From Sulfitobacter alexandrii (GTDB lineage Bacteria > Pseudomonadota > Alphaproteobacteria > Rhodobacterales > Rhodobacteraceae), in NCBI RefSeq assembly GCF_001886735.1, contig NZ_CP018076.1:1240001-1304000 (forward strand): a stretch of 64,000 bases of DNA, read 5' to 3'. The translations under genes were made by a program, and so were the position numbers. The notes below the pieces were generated by a model. The model was not told the DNA's origin and did not search any database. It was given only the letters and a program-made list of their open reading frames with translations. This document shows, piece by piece, positions 9,808 to 17,988 of the stretch. Every line of letters begins with the position of its first letter. The stretch's first letter is position 1.

Positions 9808-10266
9808 ATGACACTGCGCACGCGCATTTCGGAATCGCTGAAACAGGCGATGAGGGACAAGGATGCGAACCGCCTGTCCACCCTGCGGCTGATCAATGCC
9901 GCGATCAAGGACAGGGACATCGCGGCGCGCGCCACCGGCAATGACGATGGCGTCGGAGACGACGAGGTGCTGGCGATCCTCGGCAAGATGGCCAAGCAAC
10001 GTCAGGAATCCGCCCGCGCCTACGAGGAAGGCGGCCGGCTCGACCTCGCGGAGCGCGAGAACGGGGAAATCCTGGTGATCGAGGAATTCCTGCCCCGTCA
10101 ATTGTCCGAAGCGGAAGTGGCCAAGGCCGTCGACGCGGCGATCGCGGAGCAGAACGCCACGTCGATCCGCGACATGGGCAAGGTGATCGGCGCCCTGAAA
10201 GGCCGTTACACCGGCCAGATGGATTTCGGCAAGGTCGGCCCGATGGTCAAGGACCGGCTGAGCTGA
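9808..10266 (+). CDS. GatB/YqeY domain protein
   Basis: This is a 152-residue YqeY-family protein. The family fold matches the tRNA-binding tail domain of GatB and Glu-tRNA amidotransferase, though the free-standing protein has no firmly known role. Family marks are LRTRISESLKQAMRDKD at the start, ARAYEEGGRLDLAERE in the middle, and MGKVIGALKGRYTGQMDFG near the end. I chose the ATG at 9808; a longer frame from 9721 runs through the promoter region shared with carA. No strong ribosome site is visible before this ATG. Confidence 0.87.
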   Translation: MTLRTRISESLKQAMRDKDANRLSTLRLINAAIKDRDIAARATGNDDGVGDDEVLAILGKMAKQRQESARAYEEGGRLDLAERENGEILVIEEFLPRQLSEAEVAKAVDAAIAEQNATSIRDMGKVIGALKGRYTGQMDFGKVGPMVKDRLS

Positions 10267-10284
10267 GGCCCCGCCGGCGCTGCA

Positions 10285-11400
10285 TCAGTCAAGCGTCAGT
10301 TCGCTGATTGCCGTGTCGCTGTAGCGGCTGCCGGGGTAGGTGGCCCGGATCGTGAGGCTGATCCAGCTCACCGCGTCCAGACCCGTCGTGTCGAAGGCCT
10401 GCATGGTGGTGTCGTCCCGCAGGGCGATGGCGCCTTCGGCCCGGTTGGACGCTTCGAGGTACAGCTCGCGCACGCGGCCGTTCTTGAGGAAGATGTCCTG
10501 CGACTTGGCATAGCCGGTGACCACGCCCAGACGGCGGACCGTGGTGGGCCGGTCGAAACTGACGGTGATGCGCTGGCCCTCGCCGGTGCCGCCGACACCT
10601 TCCACCCAGGCGGTTGCGAGATCGTTGTCGAACATGTTCGTCAGCACGTAGCTGTTGCGCCCCTGCGATTCCAGCGTGGAAGAGGCGCAGACCCGGGCCG
10701 GACCCGCCCCCAGCGTGAGCTGGCGACAGGATTCGCCGGCCATCGCGGGCGCGCGGGCCTGTGCGGCGGGCGGGGCGGGCTGCTGGGCCACGGGGGTCGC
10801 AGGCACCGGCCCGGCAGCGCCCTTGCGCCGTTCCCATCCCCGCTGCACCGCCGCGAGCCGCTGATACCGGGGCGGATGCGTGGCCGACCCCTGTTCGCCA
10901 AAGCTCTTCCACAGCGCCTGTGTCTCGTCCAGCGTCGCGCCGAGCGCGGCCAGCGTGAAACCCGCGTATTCGTCGGCCTCCAGCTCGGTGGGCGGGCGTG
11001 ATCCCCCCGCGGTGATCGTGTGGCCCTGCAGGTGATGCCCGACCTCGTGCGCCATCACGGCATAAAGCTGCCAGTTGCTGTCCGGCTTGTCCCGGTAGGT
11101 CCGCATCCAGACCGGGTTGAACGCGAGGTACCGCTGCTCGTCGATGATGACGGCGGCGGCATTCCCGACTTCCTGCGTCTCGACCACCTGGAAATTGGGC
11201 GCGAGGCCGGACACGCCGAGGATGTCGTTGACCACCGACCACACCTCCTGCACCGAAAAGGCATCGGCGGCGGCAAAGTCCGAAATCTCGATATTCACCT
11301 TCTCGCAGCCGAGGATGGTACAGGCGACCTGTTCCTCCGCCCGGACGGGAAGGGCGAGCATCATCAACAGGGCAAGCGGGGCTTTGGCAAAGGGGGGCAT
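10285..11400 (-). CDS. Secreted zinc metalloprotease with C-terminal discoidin-like domain
   Basis: The 371-residue product begins with a signal peptide (cleavage probably after PVRA, residue 21). A gluzincin-like active site is visible: HEVGHH (118-123) and, 16 residues on, ELEADEYAG (139-147), which supplies the third zinc ligand. A Pro/Ala-rich linker (about 205-235) joins this to a C-terminal region of about 135 residues (from CRQLTLGAGPARVCASSTL) that resembles NADase-type glycan-binding or discoidin domains. Function is inferred: a periplasmic or exported peptidase tethered to a glycan. It overlaps nothing and lies 19 bases from the convergent yqeY-like gene. Confidence 0.78.
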   Translation of the reverse strand: MPPFAKAPLALLMMLALPVRAEEQVACTILGCEKVNIEISDFAAADAFSVQEVWSVVNDILGVSGLAPNFQVVETQEVGNAAAVIIDEQRYLAFNPVWMRTYRDKPDSNWQLYAVMAHEVGHHLQGHTITAGGSRPPTELEADEYAGFTLAALGATLDETQALWKSFGEQGSATHPPRYQRLAAVQRGWERRKGAAGPVPATPVAQQPAPPAAQARAPAMAGESCRQLTLGAGPARVCASSTLESQGRNSYVLTNMFDNDLATAWVEGVGGTGEGQRITVSFDRPTTVRRLGVVTGYAKSQDIFLKNGRVRELYLEASNRAEGAIALRDDTTMQAFDTTGLDAVSWISLTIRATYPGSRYSDTAISELTLD

Positions 11401-11470
11401 GGCGATCTCCGGAACCTCGTTCGACTTAATCGCGCCGAAAATTCCGGTAAAACCCCCTGAACAGGGGATA

Positions 11471-11953
11471 TCAGCGCCTCAGCGACCGGTTGAGGTCGTC
11501 GTAGAGCGCGATCCGCTCTTCCTCGCTCAGAAAGCGGCCGATCTCGACTTCGCGGCCGTGCCCGGACAAGGTGATGTAATGCGGCACCGGGCCGTCCTTT
11601 TCGTACTTGGTGACTTTTGTCCAATAGCGGTTGCAGTCCCATTCCTTTACCTCGCCCTTCGGCGTGCGGTGGGTCAGCCGGGCCGTGTCGGCATCGAGAA
11701 TCAGGATTTCCTCGATCTGTCGGGACCGATGGTTGGCCTGCAGGGCAAAGTAGATCCCCGCGACCGCGGCAAGCATAAAGGGCAGCAGACCCCAGAGCAA
11801 AATCGTCCCGAGCAGGGGGAGCGTCGGGATCAGGATCAGGGTAAAGGTGGTCAGGATAAAGGCGGCGAACCCCCGCGCCGGCAGGGATTCATGCGGCCAG
11901 AGGCGCATGCGCTGCGGCGTTTCATCGGGCTGTGTGGTCCACTCGTACGGCAT
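11471..11953 (-). CDS. DUF2244 membrane protein
   Basis: This is a 160-residue protein with two closely spaced hydrophobic helices (about residues 30-75, beginning FAAFILTTFTLILIP) and a cytoplasmic C-terminal domain with DADTARLTHRTPKGEVKEWDC. This matches the DUF2244 family, common in alphaproteobacteria and without a known role. I chose the ATG at 11953 (MPYEWTTQP); the longer frame starting at 11995 adds cysteine-rich sequence unlike the family. It stands alone between the protease gene and dps, both on the same strand. Confidence 0.8.
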   Translation of the reverse strand: MPYEWTTQPDETPQRMRLWPHESLPARGFAAFILTTFTLILIPTLPLLGTILLWGLLPFMLAAVAGIYFALQANHRSRQIEEILILDADTARLTHRTPKGEVKEWDCNRYWTKVTKYEKDGPVPHYITLSGHGREVEIGRFLSEEERIALYDDLNRSLRR

Positions 11954-12054
11954 GGGCGAATGATAGCCGCATCGCGCGCCTTGGCAATGCGGCACCTGCG
12001 CTCATCCGGCAGGCCCCGCGCGCCGTCGGGCGCGCGGCATCTGCACCGGTCTGA

Positions 12055-12525
12055 TCAGGAAAGGTGCGCCCGCAGCATCCAGGCGAATTTCTCGTGTGTC
12101 TGCCCGCGCTCGATGCACAGGTCCTCGGTCAGGGTATCGCCTTGTTCGGCCGCCAGTTCACCGGCACCGGCCAGCGTTTCCGCCAGCGTTTCCTGCGCTT
12201 CCTTCAGCAGGCGGATCATCTCTTCGGCGGCGGGTTCCCCCTCGGCCTCGGCCACCTTGGACCGTTTCAGCATGCCCGCGAGCGTGCCTTCCGCATGGCC
12301 CTGCAGCGCCTTCACCCGCTCGGCCAGGTCATCCTGCGCGGTGAAATGATCCTCGTAGATGGTCTGGAACAGCTCATGCAGCGGGCCAAAGGCCATGCCG
12401 GTCACGTTCCAGTGGAAATTCTGGGCGAGCATCGTGGTCACCGCGGTTTCGGCGACGCACTGGTTCAGCGCCTCGATGATCTGCGCGCTGGCATCGGTGG
12501 AAAGGGTCTGGGCTGTCTGGGTCAT
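12055..12525 (-). CDS. dps: Dps-family ferritin-like DNA-protection protein
   Basis: Dps forms a 12-subunit shell that oxidises and stores Fe(II), using H2O2, and protects DNA. The 156-residue protein has the intersubunit ferroxidase residues of the family: His38 in NFHWNV, His50 in GPLHELF, then Asp65 and Glu69 in the AQDDLAERV helix, with the spacing known from E. coli Dps. I chose the ATG at 12525, which follows AGGAGG; the frame continues upstream through the promoter. A candidate -10 (TATATT on the minus strand, 12587-12592) and a perfect iron-type palindrome (12620-12634) lie upstream, which fits iron-dependent control. Confidence 0.93.
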   Translation of the reverse strand: MTQTAQTLSTDASAQIIEALNQCVAETAVTTMLAQNFHWNVTGMAFGPLHELFQTIYEDHFTAQDDLAERVKALQGHAEGTLAGMLKRSKVAEAEGEPAAEEMIRLLKEAQETLAETLAGAGELAAEQGDTLTEDLCIERGQTHEKFAWMLRAHLS

Positions 12526-12618
12526 CTGCGCCTCCTGCATCTTGAAAGGGGTGCTGGCTGGCATCCGGCTGGCTTGCACCCCAAGCAATATAGGCGCCGT
12601 ATCGCCTTGGCAAGGCAA

Positions 12619-12635
12619 TTTAGAATAATTCTAAG
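12619..12635 (-). promoter_or_regulatory. Candidate Irr-type iron control element upstream of dps
   Basis: TTAGAAT-A-ATTCTAA is a perfect 7-1-7 inverted repeat (12620-12634) within an AT island in GC-rich DNA. It matches the iron control element bound by Irr in Rhizobiales and Rhodobacterales (TTTAGAA-N3-TTCTAAA, from memory). It lies about 95 bases upstream of the dps start, just upstream of the probable -35 region, and overlaps the stop codon of the preceding gene. Confidence 0.65.
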
Positions 12636-13050
12636 AAGTAGGCGGCGAGAGAGCGGCGCCCAGCAGGAAGATCAGGTTGCGCCGCGCGTGGCGTGGCACG
12701 CGCGAATGCAGCAGGAAGGTCGCGCTGGCGGTGTCGTCGGTATCCAGCGCACGGGCCAGCGCCATCAGCCAGTTCTCGTCGAAGGACGTGTCCCGCTCTC
12801 CCTCGCGGAAGAACACGGGGCGCCGGCCCAGCGCCTGATGCAGGCCGCGGATCAGGATCTCGGACGCGGCCTGCGCGGCCACCTCGCGGTTCCCCGACAG
12901 CGCGGCGCAGGCACCGAACAGGTCGATGAAAGACTTGCACCGGCTGTCCCGCGACACCCGGCGCAGATGGGTCAGCAGCGGGGTCGGGGCGGGCGGCCCT
13001 TCGGGGTCGCAATCGTAGGCGCCCAGGATCCTGTGACGTACCGCGCTCAT
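12631..13050 (-). CDS. Conserved-looking hypothetical protein in hemP-linked operon
   Basis: This is a 139-residue soluble protein I do not recognise. It has no signal peptide, membrane helix or cofactor motif, and is predicted mostly helical (for example DENWLMALARALDTDDTASA). Its start overlaps the stop of the DUF1289 gene (ATGA), showing tight coupling. The second half can be aligned by eye with the other unknown protein of this cluster (13356-13838): both have RRP, an acidic DE pair, then an A-rich helix ending near L-x-L-x-A. They may be distant paralogues. Its stop codon lies inside the dps operator. Confidence 0.7.
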   Translation of the reverse strand: MSAVRHRILGAYDCDPEGPPAPTPLLTHLRRVSRDSRCKSFIDLFGACAALSGNREVAAQAASEILIRGLHQALGRRPVFFREGERDTSFDENWLMALARALDTDDTASATFLLHSRVPRHARRNLIFLLGAALSPPTS

Positions 13051-13307
13051 GCCGCCTTGCCACCGTCCAGCACCGACAGGCTGACCTTTTTCTTGCGGCA
13101 CCGGTTCGCATAGGCCTTTTCCCAGTGGCCATAGCGGCCCATCACCGATTGCTGCGCCACCAGCAGCTCGATGAAGGCCTCGCGCTCGCCGTTCTTCTTG
13201 AGGCCCTTGAACACGGATTTCTGCGCCTTGGTCATGGAACACCCGATGCAATGGCCTTCACGCCTGAACTTGCAGACGTCGATGCAGGGACTGGGGACTT
13301 TGGGCAT
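13047..13307 (-). CDS. DUF1289 small cysteine-rich protein
   Basis: The 86-residue product starts with the DUF1289 signature: Cys8, Cys12, Cys20 and Cys23 in SPCIDVCKFRREGHCIGCSM. The four cysteines could bind zinc or an iron-sulfur cluster; the family role is unknown. The rest is basic (NRCRKKK near the C-terminus). The stop overlaps the ATG of the downstream hypothetical gene. Upstream is the hemP pair, 48 bases away, so it is probably part of the same leftward operon. A cluster-binding role would fit the iron setting, but that is inference. Confidence 0.82.
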   Translation of the reverse strand: MPKVPSPCIDVCKFRREGHCIGCSMTKAQKSVFKGLKKNGEREAFIELLVAQQSVMGRYGHWEKAYANRCRKKKVSLSVLDGGKAA

Positions 13308-13355
13308 GCTATCCTCGTTTGACTGGGGCGGGGTGCCGCCTTGGCTGGGTCGATT

Positions 13356-13838
13356 TCAATGCAGTACCGGCGTTGCGGCGCCGGGCCTGCCGGGGCGGGA
13401 AGGCGGGGCGCTGCGGGCCATGCCCTGCATCGCGCGCCCGACCTGGGCGGCCATCAGCGCCAGATGCTCGGCCTGTGCGGCGGGGGCGATCAGGCTCGCG
13501 ATCATCGCCGCCTCCGCAAGATCGCCCTGTGCGGCCTCGCGCACGAAGGTCTGCAGCACCGCCTCGTCCGCGCCGATGCAGCTGCAGCCCAGCCCGTGCC
13601 AGGTCAGCGGACGCCGGGCGTGCCGGCACAGCGCGCCGAGCAGGCGGTCGAAACCGCGCGTCTCGGCGGCGCCGCCCGCGGGGCCATAGCAGCGCGCGAA
13701 CCCCCGGCTGACTTCGGCCTGTCCCTCGGGGCTCTCCCGCCACAGGCGCATCGACAGGATCAGCTCGGCCTCCCAAAGGGGAATGTCGGTCAGATGGCCC
13801 ACGACGCTGCTGCCGGGAATGCGATCGGCGCCGGTCAT
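13356..13838 (-). CDS. Hypothetical protein coupled to hemP
   Basis: This 160-residue protein is not recognised. It is read from an ATG that overlaps the hemP stop (ATGA), so it is translated together with HemP. It is helical, without signal peptide or membrane span, and has a central C-x-C (LGCSCIGADE) that could bind metal. The C-terminal 25 residues are proline-rich and probably disordered. Its middle (RRPLTWHGLGCSCIGADE onward) resembles the hypothetical protein at 12631-13050. The position suggests a role in heme or iron handling, which is not shown by any motif. Confidence 0.7.
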   Translation of the reverse strand: MTGADRIPGSSVVGHLTDIPLWEAELILSMRLWRESPEGQAEVSRGFARCYGPAGGAAETRGFDRLLGALCRHARRPLTWHGLGCSCIGADEAVLQTFVREAAQGDLAEAAMIASLIAPAAQAEHLALMAAQVGRAMQGMARSAPPSRPGRPGAATPVLH

Positions 13839-14008
13839 TTCGTCAGGATCAGCTTGCCCGCGCGGGTGATGCGCAGGATGTAGGTCTGTCCGTCCAGAAC
13901 GATGGTCGCCTTTTCCCCGTTCGCGACAAGGTCCCGGGCATCGTAGACGGCGGAGTCCGCGGCGGCGGCATCCGGCCGGGGCGTGGGCAGCTTGGACATC
14001 AGTGTCAT
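13835..14008 (-). CDS. hemP: Hemin uptake protein HemP
   Basis: A 57-residue protein with the complete HemP-family C-terminus: IVLDGQTYILRITRAGKLIL followed by TK. HemP is a small cytoplasmic protein found with heme-uptake genes; in some species it acts in regulation of heme transport. Family members are 40-80 residues long. The start is the ATG at 14008, overlapping the stop of the preceding small gene; an in-frame ATG at 13999 is an alternative. No heme receptor or ABC transporter gene lies next to it in this window, which is unusual, since hemP often sits beside hmuR or hmuSTUV. Confidence 0.88.
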   Translation of the reverse strand: MTLMSKLPTPRPDAAAADSAVYDARDLVANGEKATIVLDGQTYILRITRAGKLILTK

Positions 14009-14169
14009 TGTCCCGTCCCCGTGGCGCGCCCGCGCTCCAGATCCATCAGGTGTTCAAGGGCCACCCCCTCGATGCTGGCGGCGTCTCCGCCGGATTGCAC
14101 GATGTCCCGCCACGCCGACGCGGCGGTCGCGCGCGGCCCCCGGTCTGTGTCACGCTCGGTCTTGGTCAC
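14005..14169 (-). CDS. 54-residue hypothetical protein opening the hemP operon
   Basis: A short frame beginning with GTG at 14169, six bases after AAGGAG, ends in TGA overlapping the hemP ATG. The product (start MTKTERDTDRGPRATAAS) is hydrophilic, with a possible amphipathic helix (SIEGVALEHLMDLERGRA). No family is recognised. The good ribosome binding site, overlap with hemP and codon use support that it is real. It is the first gene of a leftward chain, and its own promoter lies between it and pyc. Confidence 0.68.
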   Translation of the reverse strand: MTKTERDTDRGPRATAASAWRDIVQSGGDAASIEGVALEHLMDLERGRATGTGQ

Positions 14170-14284
14170 GTCTGTCTCCTTTTCGTGAACATCCGGGCTG
14201 CCTGTCGCGGTGGCTGGGACGGGTTGGGTTCCGACTGCAAAGCTGAGTATTCGAGTCGGGTATTAAGGTATCGTTACTTTTTCC

Positions 14285-14299
14285 GACTAAATCAGTCAA
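14285..14299 (-). promoter_or_regulatory. Candidate promoter and palindrome upstream of hemP operon
   Basis: On the minus strand the sequence TTGACT (14299-14294) makes a good -35; 17 bases on is TAACGA as a weak -10. The -35 is half of an inverted repeat GACT-N5-AGTC (14285-14297). Such a site overlapping the -35 could bind a repressor. A TTGACT-type palindrome has been reported as an iron-responsive box in Rhodobacterales, but I am relying on memory for that. Confidence 0.4.
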
Positions 14300-14353
14300 G
14301 AAACTATCGAACGCCGATGCGGACCTTTGCCGGCAGGCCCCAGAACGGAAAAA

Positions 14354-14379
14354 CCCGCCGTCCAGGCATGAACGGCGGG
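14354..14379 (-). terminator. Intrinsic terminator of pyc
   Basis: An 8-bp perfect stem (CCCGCCGT with ACGGCGGG) around a 10-base loop is followed on the minus strand by five Ts. It lies 46 bases after the pyc stop codon. Confidence 0.8.
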
Positions 14380-14424
14380 CTCGGGGCAAGTACGACCAGG
14401 GGGCGGATGCCGCGGCGGCAGCGG

Positions 14425-17400
14425 TCAGTCGTATTCCACCAGCAGGTCCTTCGCGTCGATCTGCGCGCCCGGCTGGACGTGGACAGCCTTGACCTCGGCG
14501 TCACGCTCCGCGTGGATGCCGGTTTCCATCTTCATGGCCTCGATGGTCAGGAGCAGGTCACCCTGCTTGACCTTCTGGCCGGCCTGCGCCGCGACGGAGG
14601 CAACGACACCCGGCATGGGCGCGCCCACGTGCTTGTCGTTGCCCGGCTCGGCCTTGGGCCGTTTCGCGGCGGTGCCGGCGACCTTCCGGTCGGGCACCCG
14701 GATCACGCGGGGCTGGCCGTTCAGCTCGAAGAAGACCTTGACCTCGCCGTCCTCCGTCGTCTCGCTCAACGCCTGCATCCGGATTTCCAGCGTCTTGCCG
14801 GGGTCGATCTCCGCCGAGATTTCCTCGGCGGGTTCCATCCCGTAAAAGAAGGTGGACGTGGGCAGGGTGCGCACCGGGCCGTACTGCTGGTGCCGTTCCA
14901 TGTAGTCGACAAAGACCTTGGGATACATCAGGTAGCCGCACAGATCCTCGTCGTCGATCTCCATGCCGTCGAACTTCTCCGACAGGTCCTTGCGGGTCGC
15001 TTCCAGGTCCACGGGGTCGAGATGCTTGCCCGGCCGTTCCAGGTTCGGCTTTTCGCCCTTGAGAACCTTCTTGACGATCTTGTCGGGAAAGCCGCCGGGC
15101 GGCTGGCCGAGATTGCCGCGCATCATGTCGATCACGGAATCGGGAAAGGACACATCGACGTCCGGGTCTTCCACCTGTTCGCGGGTCAGGCCCTGGCTGA
15201 CCATCATCAACGCCATGTCGCCGACAACTTTCGAGGAGGGCGTCACCTTGACGATATCGCCGAACATCTGGTTCACGTCGCGGTAGGTCCGTGCGACCTG
15301 CGGCCACCGGTCGTCCAGCCCCATGGCGGACGCTTGCGCTTTCAGGTTGGTGAACTGCCCCCCCGGCATCTCGTGCAGGTAGACCTCGGAGGAGGGGGCC
15401 TGCATCCCGGTCTCGAACGCGGCGTAATGCGCGCGCACCTCCTCCCAGTAGTCGGAAATCTCGCGGATCGCGGACATGTCGAGCCCGGTGTCCCGGTCGC
15501 CGTGCTGGAGCGCCGAAACCACCGAACCCATCGTCGCCTGCGAGGTGTTCCCCGAAAGCGCGTCCATCGCGCAATCGACGGCATCCACACCGGCCTCGGA
15601 CGCGGCGAGAATGGTGGCGCAGGCGATGCCCGCGGTATCGTGCGTGTGGAAATGGATCGGCAGGCCGACCTCGGTCTTGAGCGCAGAGATCAGGACGCGC
15701 GCCTGCGCGGGTTTCAGCAGCCCCGCCATGTCCTTCAGGCCCAGCACGTGCGCGCCCGCGGCCTTCAGGTCCTGGCCCATCTTGACGTAGTACTTCAGGT
15801 CGTACTTGGCCCGGTCGGGGTCGAAGATGTCACCGGTGTAGCAGATCGTGCCCTCGCAGACCTTGTCGGCCTCGATCACCGCGTCCATTGCGACGCGCAT
15901 GTTCTCGACCCAGTTCAGGCTGTCGAAGACGCGGAACACGTCGACGCCGGAGGCGGCGGCGGTCTTGACGAAATGCTGCACGACGTTGTCGGGGTAATTG
16001 GTGTAGCCCACCCCGTTGGAGGCCCGCAGCAACATCTGGGTCATCAGGTTGGGCATGCGTTCGCGCAGGTCGCGCAGGCGTTGCCACGGACATTCCTGCA
16101 GGAACCGGTAGGCCACGTCGAAGGTGGCGCCGCCCCAGCATTCCACGCTGAAAAGCTGCGGCAGGTTGGCGGCATAGGCGGGGGCCACCTTGATCATGTC
16201 ATGGCTGCGCATCCGGGTCGCCAGCAGGGACTGGTGGCCGTCGCGCATGGTTGTGTCGGTAATCAGAAGCTGGCGCTGCTGGCTCATCCAGTCCGCCACG
16301 GCCTGCGGGCCTTTCTGCTCCAGCAGGTTGCGGGTGCCCATCATCGGCTCGCCCCGCGTGGCGGGCGGCCGGGGGTCACGCAGCTGCGCGGGCGGGCGGG
16401 CGTGGCCCTTTGTTTCCGGGTGCCCGTTCACTGTGATGTCCGCGATATAGGTCAGCACCTTCGTGCCCCTGTCGCGGCGCGAGGAGAACTGGAACAGCTC
16501 CGGTGTCTCGTCGATGAACTTGGTGTGGTACGTGTTGTCTAGGAACGTGGGGTGCTTCAGCAGGTTCTCGACAAAGGCGATGTTGGTGCTCACACCCCGG
16601 ATGCGGAACTCGCGCAGGGCCCGGTCCATCCGGGCGATGGCCATCTCGGGGGTCGGTGCCTTGGCCGTGATCTTGGTCAGCAGGCTGTCGTAGTACCGGG
16701 TGATGACACCGCCCGCATAGGCCGTGCCGCCGTCCAGCCGGATGCCCATGCCCGTGGCAGAGCGATAGGCGGTCAGCCGGCCGTAGTCGGGGATGAAGTT
16801 GTTCTGCGGATCCTCGGTGGTGATACGGGTCTGCAAGGCGTGCCCGTTCAGCTGCACATCGCCCTGGCTGGGCTTGCCCGCCGCCTCGGCGATCGTCTTG
16901 CCCTCCGCGATGAGGATCTGCGCCCGCACGATGTCGATCCCGGTGACTTCCTCGGTGACCGTGTGTTCCACCTGCACGCGGGGGTTCACCTCGATGAAGT
17001 AGAATTTCTCGTCTTCCATATCCATCAGGAATTCGACGGTGCCCGCGCATTCGTAGTCCACGTGCGCACAGATCTTGCGGCCCATCTCGCACAGTTCCGC
17101 GCGTTGCGCCTCGGTCAGGTACGGGGCGGGGGCGCGCTCGACCACCTTCTGGTTGCGGCGCTGGACGGAGCAGTCCCGCTCGAACAGGTGATAGATCTCG
17201 CCGTGCTTGTCCCCGAGAATCTGCACCTCGACGTGCCGCGCCTTGAGGATCATCTTCTCGAGATACCCCTCGCCGTTGCCGAAGGCCGCTTCGGCCTCGC
17301 GCCGGCCCTCGCGGATCTTCTCCTCCAGTTCTTCTTCCTTGTAGATCGGGCGCATGCCGCGCCCGCCGCCGCCCCAGGACGCCTTGAGCATGAAGGGATA

Positions 17401-17865
17401 GCCGATCTCGCGCGCCTCGGCACGGATCGCGTCCATGTCGTCGCCCAGCACCTCCGACGCGGGAATGACCGGCACGCCTGCCTCGATCGCCACCCGCCGT
17501 GCGCTGGCCTTGTCCCCCAGGGCGCGCATGGTCTCGGCGCGGGGCCCGATGAAGGTGATGCCGTTCTGGACGCAGGCGTCCACGAGGTCGGGATTTTCCG
17601 ACAGCAGCCCGTAGCCCGGATGGATCGCGTCCGCGCCCGAGGCCTTGGCGACCCGGATGATCTCGTCGATGCTCAGATAGGCCGCCACCGGGCCCAGCCC
17701 CTCGCCGATGCGATAGGCCTCGTCCGCCTTGAACCGGTGCAGGCCCAGCTTGTCCTCCTCGGCAAAGACCGCGACCGTCCTTTTTCCCATCTCGTTGGCG
17801 GCGCGCATGATGCGGATCGCGATTTCGCCCCGGTTCGCAATGAGAATCTTGGAGAATTCGGTCAT
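14425..17865 (-). CDS. pyc: Pyruvate carboxylase
   Basis: This 1146-residue single-chain biotin enzyme makes oxaloacetate from pyruvate, bicarbonate and ATP, replenishing the TCA cycle. The biotin carboxylase domain (1-450) begins KILIANRGEIAIRIMRAA. It has the ATP-grasp glycine loop (KASWGGGGRGMR) and EVNPRVQVEHTVTEE. The carboxyltransferase domain starts near residue 530 (TDTTMRDGHQSLLATR) with metal-site His in LPIHFHTHDTAG. The biotinyl domain ends the protein with Lys1112 in EAMKMETG. The frame is intact across 3.4 kb, unlike the neighbouring lldD. Confidence 0.97.
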   Translation of the reverse strand: MTEFSKILIANRGEIAIRIMRAANEMGKRTVAVFAEEDKLGLHRFKADEAYRIGEGLGPVAAYLSIDEIIRVAKASGADAIHPGYGLLSENPDLVDACVQNGITFIGPRAETMRALGDKASARRVAIEAGVPVIPASEVLGDDMDAIRAEAREIGYPFMLKASWGGGGRGMRPIYKEEELEEKIREGRREAEAAFGNGEGYLEKMILKARHVEVQILGDKHGEIYHLFERDCSVQRRNQKVVERAPAPYLTEAQRAELCEMGRKICAHVDYECAGTVEFLMDMEDEKFYFIEVNPRVQVEHTVTEEVTGIDIVRAQILIAEGKTIAEAAGKPSQGDVQLNGHALQTRITTEDPQNNFIPDYGRLTAYRSATGMGIRLDGGTAYAGGVITRYYDSLLTKITAKAPTPEMAIARMDRALREFRIRGVSTNIAFVENLLKHPTFLDNTYHTKFIDETPELFQFSSRRDRGTKVLTYIADITVNGHPETKGHARPPAQLRDPRPPATRGEPMMGTRNLLEQKGPQAVADWMSQQRQLLITDTTMRDGHQSLLATRMRSHDMIKVAPAYAANLPQLFSVECWGGATFDVAYRFLQECPWQRLRDLRERMPNLMTQMLLRASNGVGYTNYPDNVVQHFVKTAAASGVDVFRVFDSLNWVENMRVAMDAVIEADKVCEGTICYTGDIFDPDRAKYDLKYYVKMGQDLKAAGAHVLGLKDMAGLLKPAQARVLISALKTEVGLPIHFHTHDTAGIACATILAASEAGVDAVDCAMDALSGNTSQATMGSVVSALQHGDRDTGLDMSAIREISDYWEEVRAHYAAFETGMQAPSSEVYLHEMPGGQFTNLKAQASAMGLDDRWPQVARTYRDVNQMFGDIVKVTPSSKVVGDMALMMVSQGLTREQVEDPDVDVSFPDSVIDMMRGNLGQPPGGFPDKIVKKVLKGEKPNLERPGKHLDPVDLEATRKDLSEKFDGMEIDDEDLCGYLMYPKVFVDYMERHQQYGPVRTLPTSTFFYGMEPAEEISAEIDPGKTLEIRMQALSETTEDGEVKVFFELNGQPRVIRVPDRKVAGTAAKRPKAEPGNDKHVGAPMPGVVASVAAQAGQKVKQGDLLLTIEAMKMETGIHAERDAEVKAVHVQPGAQIDAKDLLVEYD

Positions 17866-17988
17866 ATCAGGTTTCCTTCGACAGCATGGTAACGTGCGGG
17901 CGTGCTGCGCTGCGGCACCAGCGCAGGCTCACACGCTGCCGGGACTTTGGCAAGGTGCTCTGCGGCGTCCCGTCATGGCAAAACGACG

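Noticed and set aside
13308..14008. Heme receptor or ABC heme transporter next to hemP.
   Set aside because: No TonB-dependent receptor or ABC transporter motif is found in any frame around it.
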